A DNA stretch of 64,000 bases from Pseudomonas alkylphenolica (GTDB lineage: Bacteria > Pseudomonadota > Gammaproteobacteria > Pseudomonadales > Pseudomonadaceae), in contig NZ_CP009048.1 of the NCBI RefSeq assembly GCF_000746525.1, forward strand, positions 471,001-535,000, in the 5' to 3' direction. Position numbers and translations under genes: made by a program. A model generated the notes under the pieces. That model searched no databases and was not told the DNA's origin. It worked only from the letters and a program-made list of their open reading frames with translations. This document shows positions 41,640-50,971 of the stretch, in pieces; position 1 is the first letter of the stretch, and every line of letters starts with the position of its first letter.

Positions 41640-42674
41640 ATGCTAAAGCACTTGAAGTTGACCGCTCTGACGCTGGGGCTGTTTGCGGCGGGCCAGGCCA
41701 TGGCGGCGGCTGACCTGACCGTGATCTCTTTCGGTGGTGCCAACAAGGCAGCCCAGACCAAAGCGTTCTACGAGCCATGGGAAAAGGCTGGCAACGGCAA
41801 GATCGTTGCGGGCGAGTACAACGGCGAAATGGCCAAGGTCAAAGCCATGGTCGACACCAAGAGCGTGTCCTGGAACCTGGTCGAGGTCGAGTCGCCGGAA
41901 CTGGCCCGTGGGTGTGACGAAGGCATGTTCGAAGAACTCGATCCGGCGCTGTTCGGCGACGAGGCCGACTATGTCCCAGGTGCTATCCAACCGTGCGGCG
42001 TCGGCTTCTTCGTCTGGTCCACGGTGATGGCTTACAACGCCGACAAACTGAAAACCGCGCCAACCAGCTGGGCCGATTTCTGGGACACCAAGCAGTTCCC
42101 GGGCAAGCGTGGTCTGCGCAAGGGCGCCAAGTACACACTGGAATTCGCCCTGATGGCCGACGGTGTCGCGCCTAAAGATGTCTACAAGGTACTCGGCACC
42201 AAAGAAGGCCAGGATCGCGCCTTCAAGAAACTCGACGAACTCAAGCCAAGCATCCAGTGGTGGGAAGCTGGCGCTCAGCCGCCACAGTACCTGGCCTCGG
42301 GTGACGTAGTCATGAGCTCGGCCTACAACGGCCGGATCGCCGCAGTACAGAAAGAAAGCAACCTGAAGGTGGTATGGAACGGCGGCATCTACGATTTCGA
42401 CGCCTGGGCCATTCCAAAGGGCGCGAAAAATGCCGAAGAAGCCAAGAAGTTCATCGCCTATTCGGTCAAGCCTGAGCAGCAGAAGATCTACTCGGAAAAC
42501 ATTGCCTACGGTCCGGCCAACTCCAAAGCGGTGAGCCTGCTCTCCGACGAGATCAAGAAAGACATGCCGACCACCCCGGAAAACATTGCCAACCAGGTGC
42601 AGATTGACGTCGCCTTCTGGGCCGACAACAGCGAGCAACTGGAGCAACGCTTCAACGCCTGGGCTGCCAAGTAA
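41640..42674 (+). CDS. Periplasmic binding protein of the polyamine-type ABC transporter
   Basis: A 344-residue solute-binding protein from ATG at 41640 with GTGGAG upstream. A signal peptide (MLKHLKLTALTLGLFAAGQA, cut after AMAA) precedes a bacterial family 1/8 solute-binding fold with DLTVISFGGANKAAQ, NLVEVESPELARG and NADKLKTAPTSWADFWD. The PotD/PotF family binds spermidine or putrescine. The acidic and aromatic residues expected in the pocket (e.g. WWEAGAQ, FDAWAIP) are present, but the exact ligand cannot be fixed here. Confidence 0.9.
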   Translation: MLKHLKLTALTLGLFAAGQAMAAADLTVISFGGANKAAQTKAFYEPWEKAGNGKIVAGEYNGEMAKVKAMVDTKSVSWNLVEVESPELARGCDEGMFEELDPALFGDEADYVPGAIQPCGVGFFVWSTVMAYNADKLKTAPTSWADFWDTKQFPGKRGLRKGAKYTLEFALMADGVAPKDVYKVLGTKEGQDRAFKKLDELKPSIQWWEAGAQPPQYLASGDVVMSSAYNGRIAAVQKESNLKVVWNGGIYDFDAWAIPKGAKNAEEAKKFIAYSVKPEQQKIYSENIAYGPANSKAVSLLSDEIKKDMPTTPENIANQVQIDVAFWADNSEQLEQRFNAWAAK

Positions 42675-42687
42675 GGTCGGCTGATGG

Positions 42688-42710
42688 AGCGTCGGCACGT
42701 CGCCGACGCT
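42688..42710 (+). promoter_or_regulatory. Hairpin between binding-protein and permease genes
   Basis: AGCGTCGGC (42688-42696) pairs perfectly with GCCGACGCT (42702-42710) around a five-base loop, 13 bases after the binding-protein stop. No T tract follows. Such hairpins often protect the binding-protein mRNA from 3' decay and so give it higher levels than the permeases. Confidence 0.6.
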
Positions 42711-42738
42711 TCCTGTTCTCAAGATTTCGGAGTTCGCT

Positions 42739-43986
42739 ATGGCCATCGCAGTGCCCCTGAATGAAGGCGCCGGTTCCACACTCAAGCAGCGTCTGGCGCG
42801 TGCCGAGCGGGTCAACCGCTGGAAGGCGCAAGCCCTGATCGCGCCGCTGGCGCTGTTCCTGCTGCTGGTTTTCCTGGTGCCGATTGCCGCGCTGCTCTAC
42901 AAGAGCGTCGGTAACCCGGAAGTTGTCACAGGCTTGCCGCAGACCGTTGCGGCGGTCACGCAGTGGGACGGCAAGGGCCTGCCGGACGAATCGGTGTACA
43001 AGGCACTGAGCGAAGACCTTGGCCAGGCGCGCAAGAACCAGACACTCGGCGACACCTCCAAGCGTCTGAACATGGAGCTGGCCGGCTATCGCAGCCTGCT
43101 GGCGAAAACCGCTCGAGCCTTGCCGTTCAAGACCGAGCCGGCTTCTTATAAAGAAGCACTGCAAGAGCTGGACGAGCGCTGGGGCGATCCGGCCTACTGG
43201 CAGGCCATTCGTCGTAACACCAGTAGCGTCACCCCGTTCTACCTGTTGGCGGCTCTGGATCACCGCATCGATGATCTCGGCGAGCTGGCCAAGGCTACCC
43301 CGGACCAGGCCATTTACCTGGACATCTTCACCCGTACCCTGTGGATGGGCTTTGTCATCACCGCCATCTGCCTGGTGCTGGCTTATCCGCTGGCCTATTT
43401 GCTGGCCAACCTGCCAACCCGGCAGAGCAACCTGTTGATGATCCTGGTACTGCTGCCGTTCTGGACTTCGATCCTGGTGCGGGTTGCCGCCTGGATCGTG
43501 CTGTTGCAATCGGGTGGCTTGATCAACAGCGCGCTGATGGCCGTGGGGATCATCGACAAACCGCTGGAGCTGGTATTCAACCGCACCGGTGTGTACATCT
43601 CCATGGTCCACATTCTGCTGCCGTTCATGATCCTGCCGATCTACAGCGTGATGAAGGGCATCTCACCCACCTACATGCGTGCGGCGATCTCCCTGGGCTG
43701 CCATCCGTTCACCAGCTTCTGGCGGGTGTACTTCCCGCAGACCTACGCAGGTGTAGGCGCGGGCTGTCTGCTGGTGTTCATCCTGGCCATCGGCTACTAC
43801 ATCACCCCGGCGCTGCTCGGCAGCCCGAACGACCAGATGGTCAGCTACTTCGTGGCGTTCTATACCAACACCAGCATCAACTGGGGCATGGCTACTGCGT
43901 TGGGCGGTCTGCTGCTGCTCGCTACTGTCATTCTGTACCTGATCTATAGCTGGCTGGTCGGCGCCAGCCGCCTGCGTCTGAGCTGA
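42739..43986 (+). CDS. ABC transporter permease (PotB-like) with large periplasmic insert
   Basis: A 415-residue inner-membrane permease. The first helix (ALIAPLALFLLLVFLVPIAA, about 30-55) is followed by an unusually long hydrophilic insert of about 130 residues (60-190). The standard permease core then contains the EAA-type loop AAISLGCHPFTSFWRVYFPQ (near 310-330), where the ATPase docks. It works with the next gene as a heterodimer. The start has GGAG-like AGTTCG only, so the ribosome site is weak. Confidence 0.93.
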   Translation: MAIAVPLNEGAGSTLKQRLARAERVNRWKAQALIAPLALFLLLVFLVPIAALLYKSVGNPEVVTGLPQTVAAVTQWDGKGLPDESVYKALSEDLGQARKNQTLGDTSKRLNMELAGYRSLLAKTARALPFKTEPASYKEALQELDERWGDPAYWQAIRRNTSSVTPFYLLAALDHRIDDLGELAKATPDQAIYLDIFTRTLWMGFVITAICLVLAYPLAYLLANLPTRQSNLLMILVLLPFWTSILVRVAAWIVLLQSGGLINSALMAVGIIDKPLELVFNRTGVYISMVHILLPFMILPIYSVMKGISPTYMRAAISLGCHPFTSFWRVYFPQTYAGVGAGCLLVFILAIGYYITPALLGSPNDQMVSYFVAFYTNTSINWGMATALGGLLLLATVILYLIYSWLVGASRLRLS

Positions 43987-43997
43987 GGAGCGTTGTC

Positions 43998-44825
43998 ATG
44001 CTGAGCCCTTACATGTCGCCCGTTGAGCGGGTCTGGTTCTACAGTTTGCGCATCCTCTGCGGGCTGATCCTGTTGTTCCTGGTGTTACCGGTACTGGTGA
44101 TCATTCCGTTGTCGTTCAACTCCGGCAGCTTCCTGGTCTATCCGCTGCAAGGCTTTTCGTTGCAGTGGTACCACGACTTCTTTGCCTCGGCCGAGTGGAT
44201 GCGGGCGTTGAAGAACAGCATCATCGTCGCCCCGGCGGCGACCGCGCTGGCCATGGTCTTTGGCACCCTGGCGTCGATCGGCCTGACCCGCGGTGACTTC
44301 CCCGGCAAGCCACTGATCATGGCTCTGGTGATTTCGCCGATGGTGGTGCCGGTGGTGATCATCGGTGTCGCCAGCTACCTGTTCTTCGCGCCGCTGGGCA
44401 TGGGTAACAGCTTCATTTCGCTGATTCTGGTGCATGCGGTGCTGGGTGTGCCGTTCGTCATCATCACTGTGTCGGCGACCCTGCAGGGCTTCAACTACAA
44501 CCTAGTGCGTGCGGCTGCCAGCCTGGGGGCTTCGCCGCTGACGGCCTTCCGTCGGGTGACCTTGCCACTGATTGCCCCCGGGGTGATCTCCGGCGCCCTG
44601 TTTGCCTTTGCCACCTCGTTCGACGAAGTGGTGGTGACCCTGTTCCTCGCCGGCCCCGAGCAGGCGACCCTGCCACGGCAGATGTTCAGCGGTATCCGCG
44701 AGAACCTCAGCCCGACCATCGCCGCGGCGGCGACCTTGCTGATTGCGTTCTCGGTCCTCTTGTTGCTGACCTTGGAATGGCTACGTGGGCGTAGTGAAAA
44801 ACTGCGGACTCAGCAACCGGGTTGA
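43998..44825 (+). CDS. ABC transporter permease (PotC-like)
   Basis: A 275-residue second permease with six predicted helices and the EAA loop ASLGASPLTAFRRVTLPLIA (near residues 173-192). It starts 11 bases after the first permease, with GAGGAGCG as the ribosome site. The length and topology are those of PotC/PotI. A REP pair follows, marking the end of the operon. Confidence 0.93.
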   Translation: MLSPYMSPVERVWFYSLRILCGLILLFLVLPVLVIIPLSFNSGSFLVYPLQGFSLQWYHDFFASAEWMRALKNSIIVAPAATALAMVFGTLASIGLTRGDFPGKPLIMALVISPMVVPVVIIGVASYLFFAPLGMGNSFISLILVHAVLGVPFVIITVSATLQGFNYNLVRAAASLGASPLTAFRRVTLPLIAPGVISGALFAFATSFDEVVVTLFLAGPEQATLPRQMFSGIRENLSPTIAAAATLLIAFSVLLLLTLEWLRGRSEKLRTQQPG

Positions 44826-44830
44826 ATTTA

Positions 44831-44885
44831 TCGCGGGGCAAGCCCGCTCCTACCGAGTCCCAGTGGGAGCGGGCTTGCCCCGCGA
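44831..44885. repeat. Inverted pair of REP elements
   Basis: TCGCGGGGCAAGCCCGCTCC at 44831-44853 faces its complement at 44863-44885, with nine bases between. It follows the transporter operon and precedes the rpe promoter region. Confidence 0.9.
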
Positions 44886-44979
44886 TCGACTTCCGACGAC
44901 CGCTTTGATACCGGTCAGCCCATGGCCATTCGCCTGAGGTACAATGCGCGCCACTGTGATTCTGCCCTACAGGTGCGCC

Positions 44980-45654
44980 ATGCAGCCCTACGCAATTGCC
45001 CCCTCGATTCTTTCTGCCGACTTCGCTCGCCTGGGCGAGGAGGTCGACAATGTACTGGCCGCTGGTGCCGACATCGTTCACTTCGACGTAATGGACAACC
45101 ACTACGTACCGAACCTGACCATCGGCCCTATGGTCTGCACCGCACTGCGCAAGTACGGCATCACCGCGCCGATCGACGTGCACCTGATGGTCAGCCCGGT
45201 CGACCGCATCATCGGCGACTTCATCGAAGCGGGCGCCAGCTACATTACCTTCCATCCGGAAGCCACCCTGCACATCGATCGTTCACTACAGTTGATTCGT
45301 GACGGTGGTTGCAAGGCCGGCCTGGTGTTCAACCCGGCAACCCCGCTCGACACCCTCAAGTACGTGATGGACAAGGTCGACATGATCCTGTTGATGAGCG
45401 TCAACCCAGGTTTTGGCGGTCAGAAATTCATTCCCGGCACCCTCGACAAGCTGCGCGAAGCCCGTGCGCTGATTGATGCCAGCGGCCGCGATATCCGTCT
45501 GGAAATCGACGGTGGGGTGAATGTGAACAACATTCGTGAGATCGCTGCCGCCGGTGCCGATACCTTCGTCGCCGGTTCGGCGATCTTCAATACCCCGAAC
45601 TACCAGGAGGTCATTGCCAAGATGCATGCCGAACTGGCCCTGGCGCGCCCATGA
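44980..45654 (+). CDS. rpe: Ribulose-phosphate 3-epimerase
   Basis: A 224-residue TIM barrel of the pentose phosphate pathway interconverting ribulose-5-P and xylulose-5-P. Motifs: [16 protein letters not shown] at the N-terminus, [17 protein letters not shown] with metal ligands, [20 protein letters not shown] and EIDGGVN. The ATG at 44980 gives the family start [11 protein letters not shown]. It overlaps gph by four bases (ATGA). Confidence 0.97.
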   Translation: MQPYAIAPSILSADFARLGEEVDNVLAAGADIVHFDVMDNHYVPNLTIGPMVCTALRKYGITAPIDVHLMVSPVDRIIGDFIEAGASYITFHPEATLHIDRSLQLIRDGGCKAGLVFNPATPLDTLKYVMDKVDMILLMSVNPGFGGQKFIPGTLDKLREARALIDASGRDIRLEIDGGVNVNNIREIAAAGADTFVAGSAIFNTPNYQEVIAKMHAELALARP

Positions 45655-46469
45655 GCGGCTTCGAGCAGCTGTTCCCCGGCGCACTGCCCAAACTGGTGAT
45701 GTTTGATCTGGACGGTACCCTGATCGATTCGGTACCGGACCTGGCAGCGGCGGTGGATAACATGCTGCTCGAAATGGGGCGCAAGCCCGCTGGCCTGGAG
45801 GCGGTACGCCACTGGGTCGGTAATGGTGCCCCGGTGCTGGTGCGCCGGGCCCTGGCCGGTGGTCTGGATCATGCCGACGTCGATGAAGACGAGGCAGAAA
45901 AAGGCCTGGAGTTGTTCCTGCAGGCCTATGCCGACAACCACCAGCTAACCGTGGTGTACCCCGGCGTGCGCGACACGCTCAAGTGGTTGCACAAACAGGG
46001 CGTGGAAATGGCCCTGATCACCAACAAGCCGGAGCGCTTTGTCGCGCCGTTGCTCGACCAGATGAAAATCGGTCGTTATTTTCGCTGGATCATCGGTGGC
46101 GACACGCTGCCGCAGAAGAAGCCCGATCCGGCAGCATTGCTGTTCGTCATGAAAATGGCCAACGTCTCGGCTGAAGCCGCCTTGTTCGTTGGCGATTCGC
46201 GCAGCGACGTGCTGGCGGCCAAAGCAGCCGGGGTCAAGTGCGTGGGCTTGAGCTATGGCTACAATCACGGACGGCCGATCAGCGAAGAAGAGCCGTGCCT
46301 GGTCATCGATGACCTGCGTGCGCTGTTGCCCGGTTGCTTAGATGCGGCCACTGGGATAACGTTGGCTGACGTTCATTCCCCCAAAGATCGAGATTCCATC
46401 GTGGCGGTTACCGGCAAACTCTGGATGAAAGTCATCAAGGCCCTGGCCCGTTGGCGTTGGCGCGCCTGA
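45651..46469 (+). CDS. gph: Phosphoglycolate phosphatase Gph with trp-leader C-terminus
   Basis: A 272-residue HAD-superfamily phosphatase that salvages 2-phosphoglycolate. Motif I is [11 protein letters not shown], motif [10 protein letters not shown], motif III KPDP with the Lys, and motif [17 protein letters not shown]. Ordinary Gph proteins end near residue 225. Here about 45 residues follow, ending [14 protein letters not shown] and then the stop at 46467-46469. These last 14 residues equal a Trp-codon leader peptide for trpE, 69 bases downstream. The gene overlaps rpe by four bases. Confidence 0.95.
   Translation: MSGFEQLFPGALPKLVMFDLDGTLIDSVPDLAAAVDNMLLEMGRKPAGLEAVRHWVGNGAPVLVRRALAGGLDHADVDEDEAEKGLELFLQAYADNHQLTVVYPGVRDTLKWLHKQGVEMALITNKPERFVAPLLDQMKIGRYFRWIIGGDTLPQKKPDPAALLFVMKMANVSAEAALFVGDSRSDVLAAKAAGVKCVGLSYGYNHGRPISEEEPCLVIDDLRALLPGCLDAATGITLADVHSPKDRDSIVAVTGKLWMKVIKALARWRWRA
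46425..46469 (+). CDS. trpE leader peptide, in frame within the gph 3' end
   Basis: ATG at 46425 begins a 14-codon frame [14 protein letters not shown] with two Trp codons spaced by one Arg, ending TGA. It is in the same frame as gph, so it may be made as the Gph tail, as an independent peptide, or both. No strong ribosome site precedes it. A near-identical peptide precedes trpG. Attenuation of trpE and trpGDC by such leaders is documented in P. putida; the in-frame arrangement here is read directly from the sequence. Confidence 0.75.
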   Translation: MKVIKALARWRWRA

Positions 46470-46478
46470 CTGTTCGCT

Positions 46479-46508
46479 GCCGGCCGTTGCCGGCCCGTTT
46501 GCCTGTTT
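46479..46508 (+). terminator. Attenuator hairpin upstream of trpE
   Basis: GCCGGC (46479-46484) pairs with GCCGGC (46489-46494) around CGTT, nine bases after the leader stop. It is followed by the T-rich run CCGTTTGCCTGTTT. The leader itself is rich in GGC/GCC (GGCCCGTTGGCGTTGGCGCGCC), allowing an alternative pairing when ribosomes stall at the Trp codons. Confidence 0.65.
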
Positions 46509-46538
46509 GACCCATTTGCTGTTTGCCACGAGGCTATC

Positions 46539-48020
46539 ATGACCCGCGAAGAATTCCTGCGCCTGGCCGCTGCCGGCTACAACCGTATTCCCCTGGCCTG
46601 CGAGACGCTGGCCGACTTCGACACGCCGTTGTCGATCTACCTGAAACTGGCCGATCAATCCAACTCCTACCTGCTTGAATCTGTGCAGGGCGGTGAGAAA
46701 TGGGGGCGTTACTCGATCATTGGTCTGCCGTGCCGCACTGTGCTGCGCGTGCATGACCATCAGGTACGCATCACCCATGACGGCGACGAAATCGAACGTC
46801 ACGACGTGGAAGATCCGCTGGCTTTCGTCGAGTCCTTCAAAGAGCGCTACAACGTCCCGACCATTGCCGGTCTGCCGCGCTTCAATGGTGGCCTGGTGGG
46901 CTACTTCGGTTATGACTGCGTGCGCTATGTCGAGAAGCGTCTGGGCAAATGCCCGAATCCGGATCCGCTGGGCGTGCCGGATATTCTGCTGATGGTGTCC
47001 GACGCCGTGGTGGTGTTCGACAATCTGGCGGGCAAGATGCACGCCATCGTGCTGGTCGATCCGGCCCAGGAACAGGCCTACGAAAACGGCCTGGCACGTC
47101 TGGAAGGCTTGCTTGAACAGCTGCGCCAGCCAATTACCCCGCGTCGCGGCCTGGAGCTGGGTGGCCCGCAAGCCGCCGAGCCGACCTTCCGTTCCAGCTT
47201 CACCCAGAGTGACTACGAGCGTGCGGTCGATACCATCAAGGAATACATCCTGGCCGGCGACTGCATGCAGGTTGTGCCGTCGCAGCGTATGTCGATCGAC
47301 TTCAAGGCAGCGCCTATCGACCTGTACCGGGCGCTGCGTTGCTTCAACCCGACGCCGTACATGTATTTCTTCAACTTCGGTGACTTCCACGTAGTGGGCA
47401 GCTCGCCGGAAGTGCTGGTTCGGGTCGAAGACAATCTGGTCACCGTGCGCCCGATTGCCGGTACCCGCCCACGTGGCGCCACCGAAGAGGCTGATCGTGC
47501 GCTGGAAGAGGATCTGCTGTCGGACGACAAGGAAATCGCCGAGCACCTGATGCTTATCGACCTGGGCCGCAACGACGCCGGCCGGGTGTCGGCAACCGGT
47601 ACGGTCAAGGTTACCGAGAAGATGGTGATCGAACGTTACTCCAACGTCATGCACATCGTTTCCAATGTCACCGGTGAACTGAAAGAAGGCCTCAGCGCGA
47701 TGGATGCGTTGCGCGCCATTCTGCCCGCCGGGACCTTGTCCGGGGCGCCGAAGATCCGCGCGATGGAAATCATCGATGAGCTTGAGCCGGTCAAGCGCGG
47801 TGTCTACGGTGGCGCGGTCGGCTACTTTGCCTGGAACGGCAACATGGACACCGCCATCGCGATCCGCACAGCGGTCATCAAGGATGGTGAGCTGCATGTC
47901 CAGGCCGGTGGCGGTATCGTTGCCGACTCGGTGCCGGCGCTGGAGTGGGAAGAGACCATCAACAAACGCCGGGCGATGTTCCGCGCGGTAGCGCTGGCGG
48001 AACAAACGCCGCGCAGCTGA
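46539..48020 (+). CDS. trpE: Anthranilate synthase component I TrpE
   Basis: A 493-residue chorismate-using subunit that makes anthranilate with TrpG. The N-terminal feedback site for Trp has [12 protein letters not shown] (near residue 45). The catalytic domain carries [39 protein letters not shown] and [16 protein letters not shown]. trpE is separated from trpGDC by estP, as in pseudomonads. It is controlled by the attenuator just upstream. Confidence 0.97.
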   Translation: MTREEFLRLAAAGYNRIPLACETLADFDTPLSIYLKLADQSNSYLLESVQGGEKWGRYSIIGLPCRTVLRVHDHQVRITHDGDEIERHDVEDPLAFVESFKERYNVPTIAGLPRFNGGLVGYFGYDCVRYVEKRLGKCPNPDPLGVPDILLMVSDAVVVFDNLAGKMHAIVLVDPAQEQAYENGLARLEGLLEQLRQPITPRRGLELGGPQAAEPTFRSSFTQSDYERAVDTIKEYILAGDCMQVVPSQRMSIDFKAAPIDLYRALRCFNPTPYMYFFNFGDFHVVGSSPEVLVRVEDNLVTVRPIAGTRPRGATEEADRALEEDLLSDDKEIAEHLMLIDLGRNDAGRVSATGTVKVTEKMVIERYSNVMHIVSNVTGELKEGLSAMDALRAILPAGTLSGAPKIRAMEIIDELEPVKRGVYGGAVGYFAWNGNMDTAIAIRTAVIKDGELHVQAGGGIVADSVPALEWEETINKRRAMFRAVALAEQTPRS

Positions 48021-48026
48021 AGTTGA

Positions 48027-48060
48027 AAAAACGGCGCTCCAGATGAGCGCCGTTTTTTTA
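48027..48060. terminator. Bidirectional terminator between trpE and estP
   Basis: AAAAAACGGCGCTC pairs with GAGCGCCGTTTTTT (loop CAGAT), ending in a T run on both strands. It sits between the convergent trpE and estP genes, just before the estP stop. Confidence 0.95.
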
Positions 48061-48065
48061 TGCCG

Positions 48066-49970
48066 TCAGAAGTCCAGACTCAGGGCCAGGTTGATCCCTT
48101 GCTGGGTCAGTTCGTCACTCTTGCGCCAGTTGTATCCGGCGCGCAGTGCCAGTTGCGGTGCCAACTGATGAGCCACACCCAGGCTGGCGCGATTCATATT
48201 GCTCTGCGGGGTGTAGCCGGTGAGGGTGAAGTCGTTGCCCGGCAGGCTGTTCAGGTGCAGGCTCAGGTCCTGTTGATCATCCTCGAACTCATGCTCATGG
48301 GCGATTTCGGCAAACAGCTGGGTGGCCGGTGCAATCCGGTATTTGCCCAGCAGGCCGAGGCCCAGTCGGCGTGATTCACGTTCCTGATCATCAAAACTCA
48401 ATGCCGTAGCACGGGCGCCTTTCTCCGAGTAACCATCGACTTTCACGCGGGCATAGTCGGCACTGATAAAGGGTGACAGGTGCCAGTCGCTGTCTGCCTG
48501 AGCCAGGTCATAGCCCAGGCGCGCGGCAAAGGCCCAGACTTCGCCGTCGGTATCACCTTTTTCGCTGCGCTCGTTGATCCCCAGGGCGAATGTACGCTTC
48601 AGGTCACCATAGTCCAGGTGCCCCACGCTCAATGCGGCATCGGCCCACCACTGGTTGCGCTGGAACTGGGCGAATGCGCTGGTCAGATAACTGTCGAGCT
48701 TGTACTCGGAGTCGTGGGCACCGGCTTCGAGCTTCTGCTGATCGATACCGACGGCCAGACCGATGCGCCAGGCCTCGTCGAGGCGGTAACTGCCACCCAG
48801 GGTCAGGTTGTAGCCATGGCCATCGGCGCTGGCCGAACTGCGCTGGCCATCGATATCCAGCTTCTGTCCGCTGGCGGCAACGATGGCTTGCCACTGGCCG
48901 ACGCCTTGCCAGTCGCTCTGCCATTGGTTGCGCAGTTCGTCCTGATGCGCACGCAGGCTGGCGTGAGCCATTTCCGGCAGTAGCGTCAGTTCCCAGGGGG
49001 CGGCAAGCAGCGAGTAACCGTAGTCGGCAATCAGCTTCTGTCCGGCGCTGGTGGGGTGGACCGAGTCGTTGAACAGCAGCTTGTCTGGATCAGGCGTGGC
49101 GCTGTTGATTCCGTACAGCGGGTTTTCCAGGCAACCATTGCCGCTGTAACAGGTGCCGACCAGATTCTGGCCGACGGCAAGGCCGAACTGTTGTGGCGCG
49201 TTGACGCTTTCCTGAAGCAGCAGGGGCACGTTCAGCGGAATAATCTGCGCATCGATCTGCCCCAGTTGCCGCACCAGCTCCTGATTGAAGACACTGCTCA
49301 ACTGCGACAGTGGCCCCTGCTGTGCAGTACCGCTGAATGCTGGCGTCAGACCCAGGTCGGGCAGCAGCCAGACCATGATGTAGCGCGCTCCCCCCTGTTG
49401 CAGCGCGTGGGCGCTGGCGGCCAGGCGATCAGCTGCGGCTACGGCGCCAGCCGGGGAGGTGACCAGCCCCTGAAGGAAGTCGTTACCGCCACCGGTCAGA
49501 TAGTAGAGCGCGTTCGGGTCGGCTCGCAGGCCCCCGGCAAGATAACCGGGACGCTCACGCAAAACGGTGCCGGCTCCGGGGTTACCCGGGGGGATGACGG
49601 TCAATGAGCTACCGGTGATGGACTCGTAGATCTGGTCGGTACGGTAGCCGCCCACCGCCCAGTTGTTGCCATCGGGGCGACCCAGGGCGGTATTCACCGG
49701 GGAGGTGGAGGCGCCCAGTTCGCTCGGCGCGATACCCAGTTGTGCCCCTAGCAGCATGGGCGATACCGCAGCGTACTGGCCATTTGCGTCGCGGTTGGTG
49801 AAGCGCAGGCCGCTGCCGCTTGGGTCGCTGGGGTCCGGGAATTGCCCGGCATCACTGAGGCTGTCACCAAAAACGATCAGCGTCGAATAGGGTGAAGGCG
49901 CGGCAAATGCCTGGCTGCTGGCTAGCAGTAACGTGCCGAGTAATGAGCGGAAAAATGGAGGTTTTTGCAT
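48066..49970 (-). CDS. estP: GDSL autotransporter esterase EstP/EstA
   Basis: A 634-residue type Va autotransporter. A signal peptide ([17 protein letters not shown]) leads to a GDSL esterase passenger with nucleophile S37 (FGDSLSDAG), the GGGNDF block and the C-terminal catalytic DSVHPTSAG. The last 270 or so residues form the 12-strand translocator barrel and end in ...LALSLDF with the terminal Phe needed for Bam. P. aeruginosa EstA, the best known homologue, affects rhamnolipid production and motility. The gene lies between trpE and trpG. Confidence 0.95.
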   Translation of the reverse strand: MQKPPFFRSLLGTLLLASSQAFAAPSPYSTLIVFGDSLSDAGQFPDPSDPSGSGLRFTNRDANGQYAAVSPMLLGAQLGIAPSELGASTSPVNTALGRPDGNNWAVGGYRTDQIYESITGSSLTVIPPGNPGAGTVLRERPGYLAGGLRADPNALYYLTGGGNDFLQGLVTSPAGAVAAADRLAASAHALQQGGARYIMVWLLPDLGLTPAFSGTAQQGPLSQLSSVFNQELVRQLGQIDAQIIPLNVPLLLQESVNAPQQFGLAVGQNLVGTCYSGNGCLENPLYGINSATPDPDKLLFNDSVHPTSAGQKLIADYGYSLLAAPWELTLLPEMAHASLRAHQDELRNQWQSDWQGVGQWQAIVAASGQKLDIDGQRSSASADGHGYNLTLGGSYRLDEAWRIGLAVGIDQQKLEAGAHDSEYKLDSYLTSAFAQFQRNQWWADAALSVGHLDYGDLKRTFALGINERSEKGDTDGEVWAFAARLGYDLAQADSDWHLSPFISADYARVKVDGYSEKGARATALSFDDQERESRRLGLGLLGKYRIAPATQLFAEIAHEHEFEDDQQDLSLHLNSLPGNDFTLTGYTPQSNMNRASLGVAHQLAPQLALRAGYNWRKSDELTQQGINLALSLDF

Positions 49971-50115
49971 CGAAGAGGTCCCTTTTCATTGTTTTTATAG
50001 AATCCGCCCGAGCGACCTTAGCAAATCAGGGGGTATTGTTTACCCGGTCATTCGTTTCCCCATGCTTCCAGCCATATTGCGTGCGCCGCTGCGGTAAGCT
50101 ACTGTGCGGGAACGT

Positions 50116-50202
50116 ATGAACGAGACCTACCCCGTGTTGATCGTCAGCAAACTCTTGATGCGCGTTATCAAGGCCCACGCCCGTTGGCGTTGGCGCGCCT
50201 GA
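50116..50202 (+). CDS. trpGDC leader peptide
   Basis: The frame ending at TGA 50202 reads MRVIKAHARWRWRA from ATG 50158, and stays open to ATG 50116, giving 28 residues (MNETYPVLIVSKLL precedes). It matches the trpE leader at 11 or more of 14 residues, and the DNA around GCCCGTTGGCGTTGGCGCGCCTGACT is the same. The two Trp codons and the following hairpin identify an attenuator. GGGAAC just before 50116 could be its ribosome site. The rest of 49971-50368 is the estP upstream region and the trpG 5' leader. Confidence 0.75.
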   Translation: MNETYPVLIVSKLLMRVIKAHARWRWRA

Positions 50203-50213
50203 CTTTATCTCCT

Positions 50214-50246
50214 GCCGGTTTTTCCGGCCCAGTATCGCTTTGCCTT
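50214..50246 (+). terminator. Attenuator hairpin upstream of trpG
   Basis: GCCGG (50214-50218) pairs with CCGGC (50224-50228) around five Ts. A T tract (CTTTGCCTTTTT) follows within about 20 bases. The position, 12 bases after the leader stop, mirrors the trpE attenuator. The stem is short and the T tract is not adjacent, so the exact terminator structure needs folding. Confidence 0.5.
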
Positions 50247-50368
50247 TTTCACACCGCTGTCACTGTCACTGCATTCGGAAATTACCGTCGCACACAGAGC
50301 GGGCCGCGTATGTCACTCGCGCGCAAGGCATGTCATTAAAGTCAGTAGATGCAAGAGGTTGAACCCAG

Positions 50369-50962
50369 ATGTTACTGATGATCGACAATTACGACTCCTT
50401 CACCTACAACGTCGTGCAGTACCTCGGCGAGCTGGGTGCAGAGGTCAAAGTCATTCGCAACGACGAACTGACCATCGCCCAGATCGAAGCCCTGAACCCC
50501 GAACGCATTGTGGTTTCCCCCGGTCCGTGCACTCCGACCGAGGCCGGTGTTTCCATCGAGGCGATTCTGCACTTTGCCGGCAAGCTGCCGATTCTCGGCG
50601 TCTGCCTGGGCCACCAGTCCATTGGCCAGGCCTTTGGCGGCGATGTTGTGCGGGCCCGCCAGGTCATGCATGGCAAGACCAGCCCGGTTATCCACAAGGA
50701 CCTGGGCGTATTTAACGGCCTGAACAACCCGCTGACCGTGACCCGCTACCACTCGCTGGTGGTCAAGCGTGAAACCCTGCCCGAGTGCCTCGAAGTAACG
50801 GCCTGGACTGCCCTTGAAGACGGTTCGGTGGACGAGATCATGGGCCTGCGGCACAAGACCCTGAATATAGAAGGGGTGCAGTTCCACCCCGAGTCGATCC
50901 TCACCGAGCAGGGCCACGAGCTGTTCGCCAACTTCCTCAAACAGACCGGCGGCCGCCGCTAA
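50369..50962 (+). CDS. trpG: Anthranilate synthase component II TrpG
   Basis: A 197-residue class I glutamine amidotransferase that supplies ammonia to Trp[21 protein letters not shown] opens the protein. The catalytic Cys is C79 in [11 protein letters not shown], and the His/Glu pair lies in VQFHPESI. It is followed after nine bases by trpD. In pseudomonads this subunit may also serve p-aminobenzoate synthase. Confidence 0.96.
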   Translation: MLLMIDNYDSFTYNVVQYLGELGAEVKVIRNDELTIAQIEALNPERIVVSPGPCTPTEAGVSIEAILHFAGKLPILGVCLGHQSIGQAFGGDVVRARQVMHGKTSPVIHKDLGVFNGLNNPLTVTRYHSLVVKRETLPECLEVTAWTALEDGSVDEIMGLRHKTLNIEGVQFHPESILTEQGHELFANFLKQTGGRR

Positions 50963-50971
50963 GGATCGATC

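Noticed and set aside
44922..45302. An alternative frame overlapping the rpe start
   Set aside because: It is a shadow of rpe, whose TIM-barrel motifs and start at 44980 are clear.
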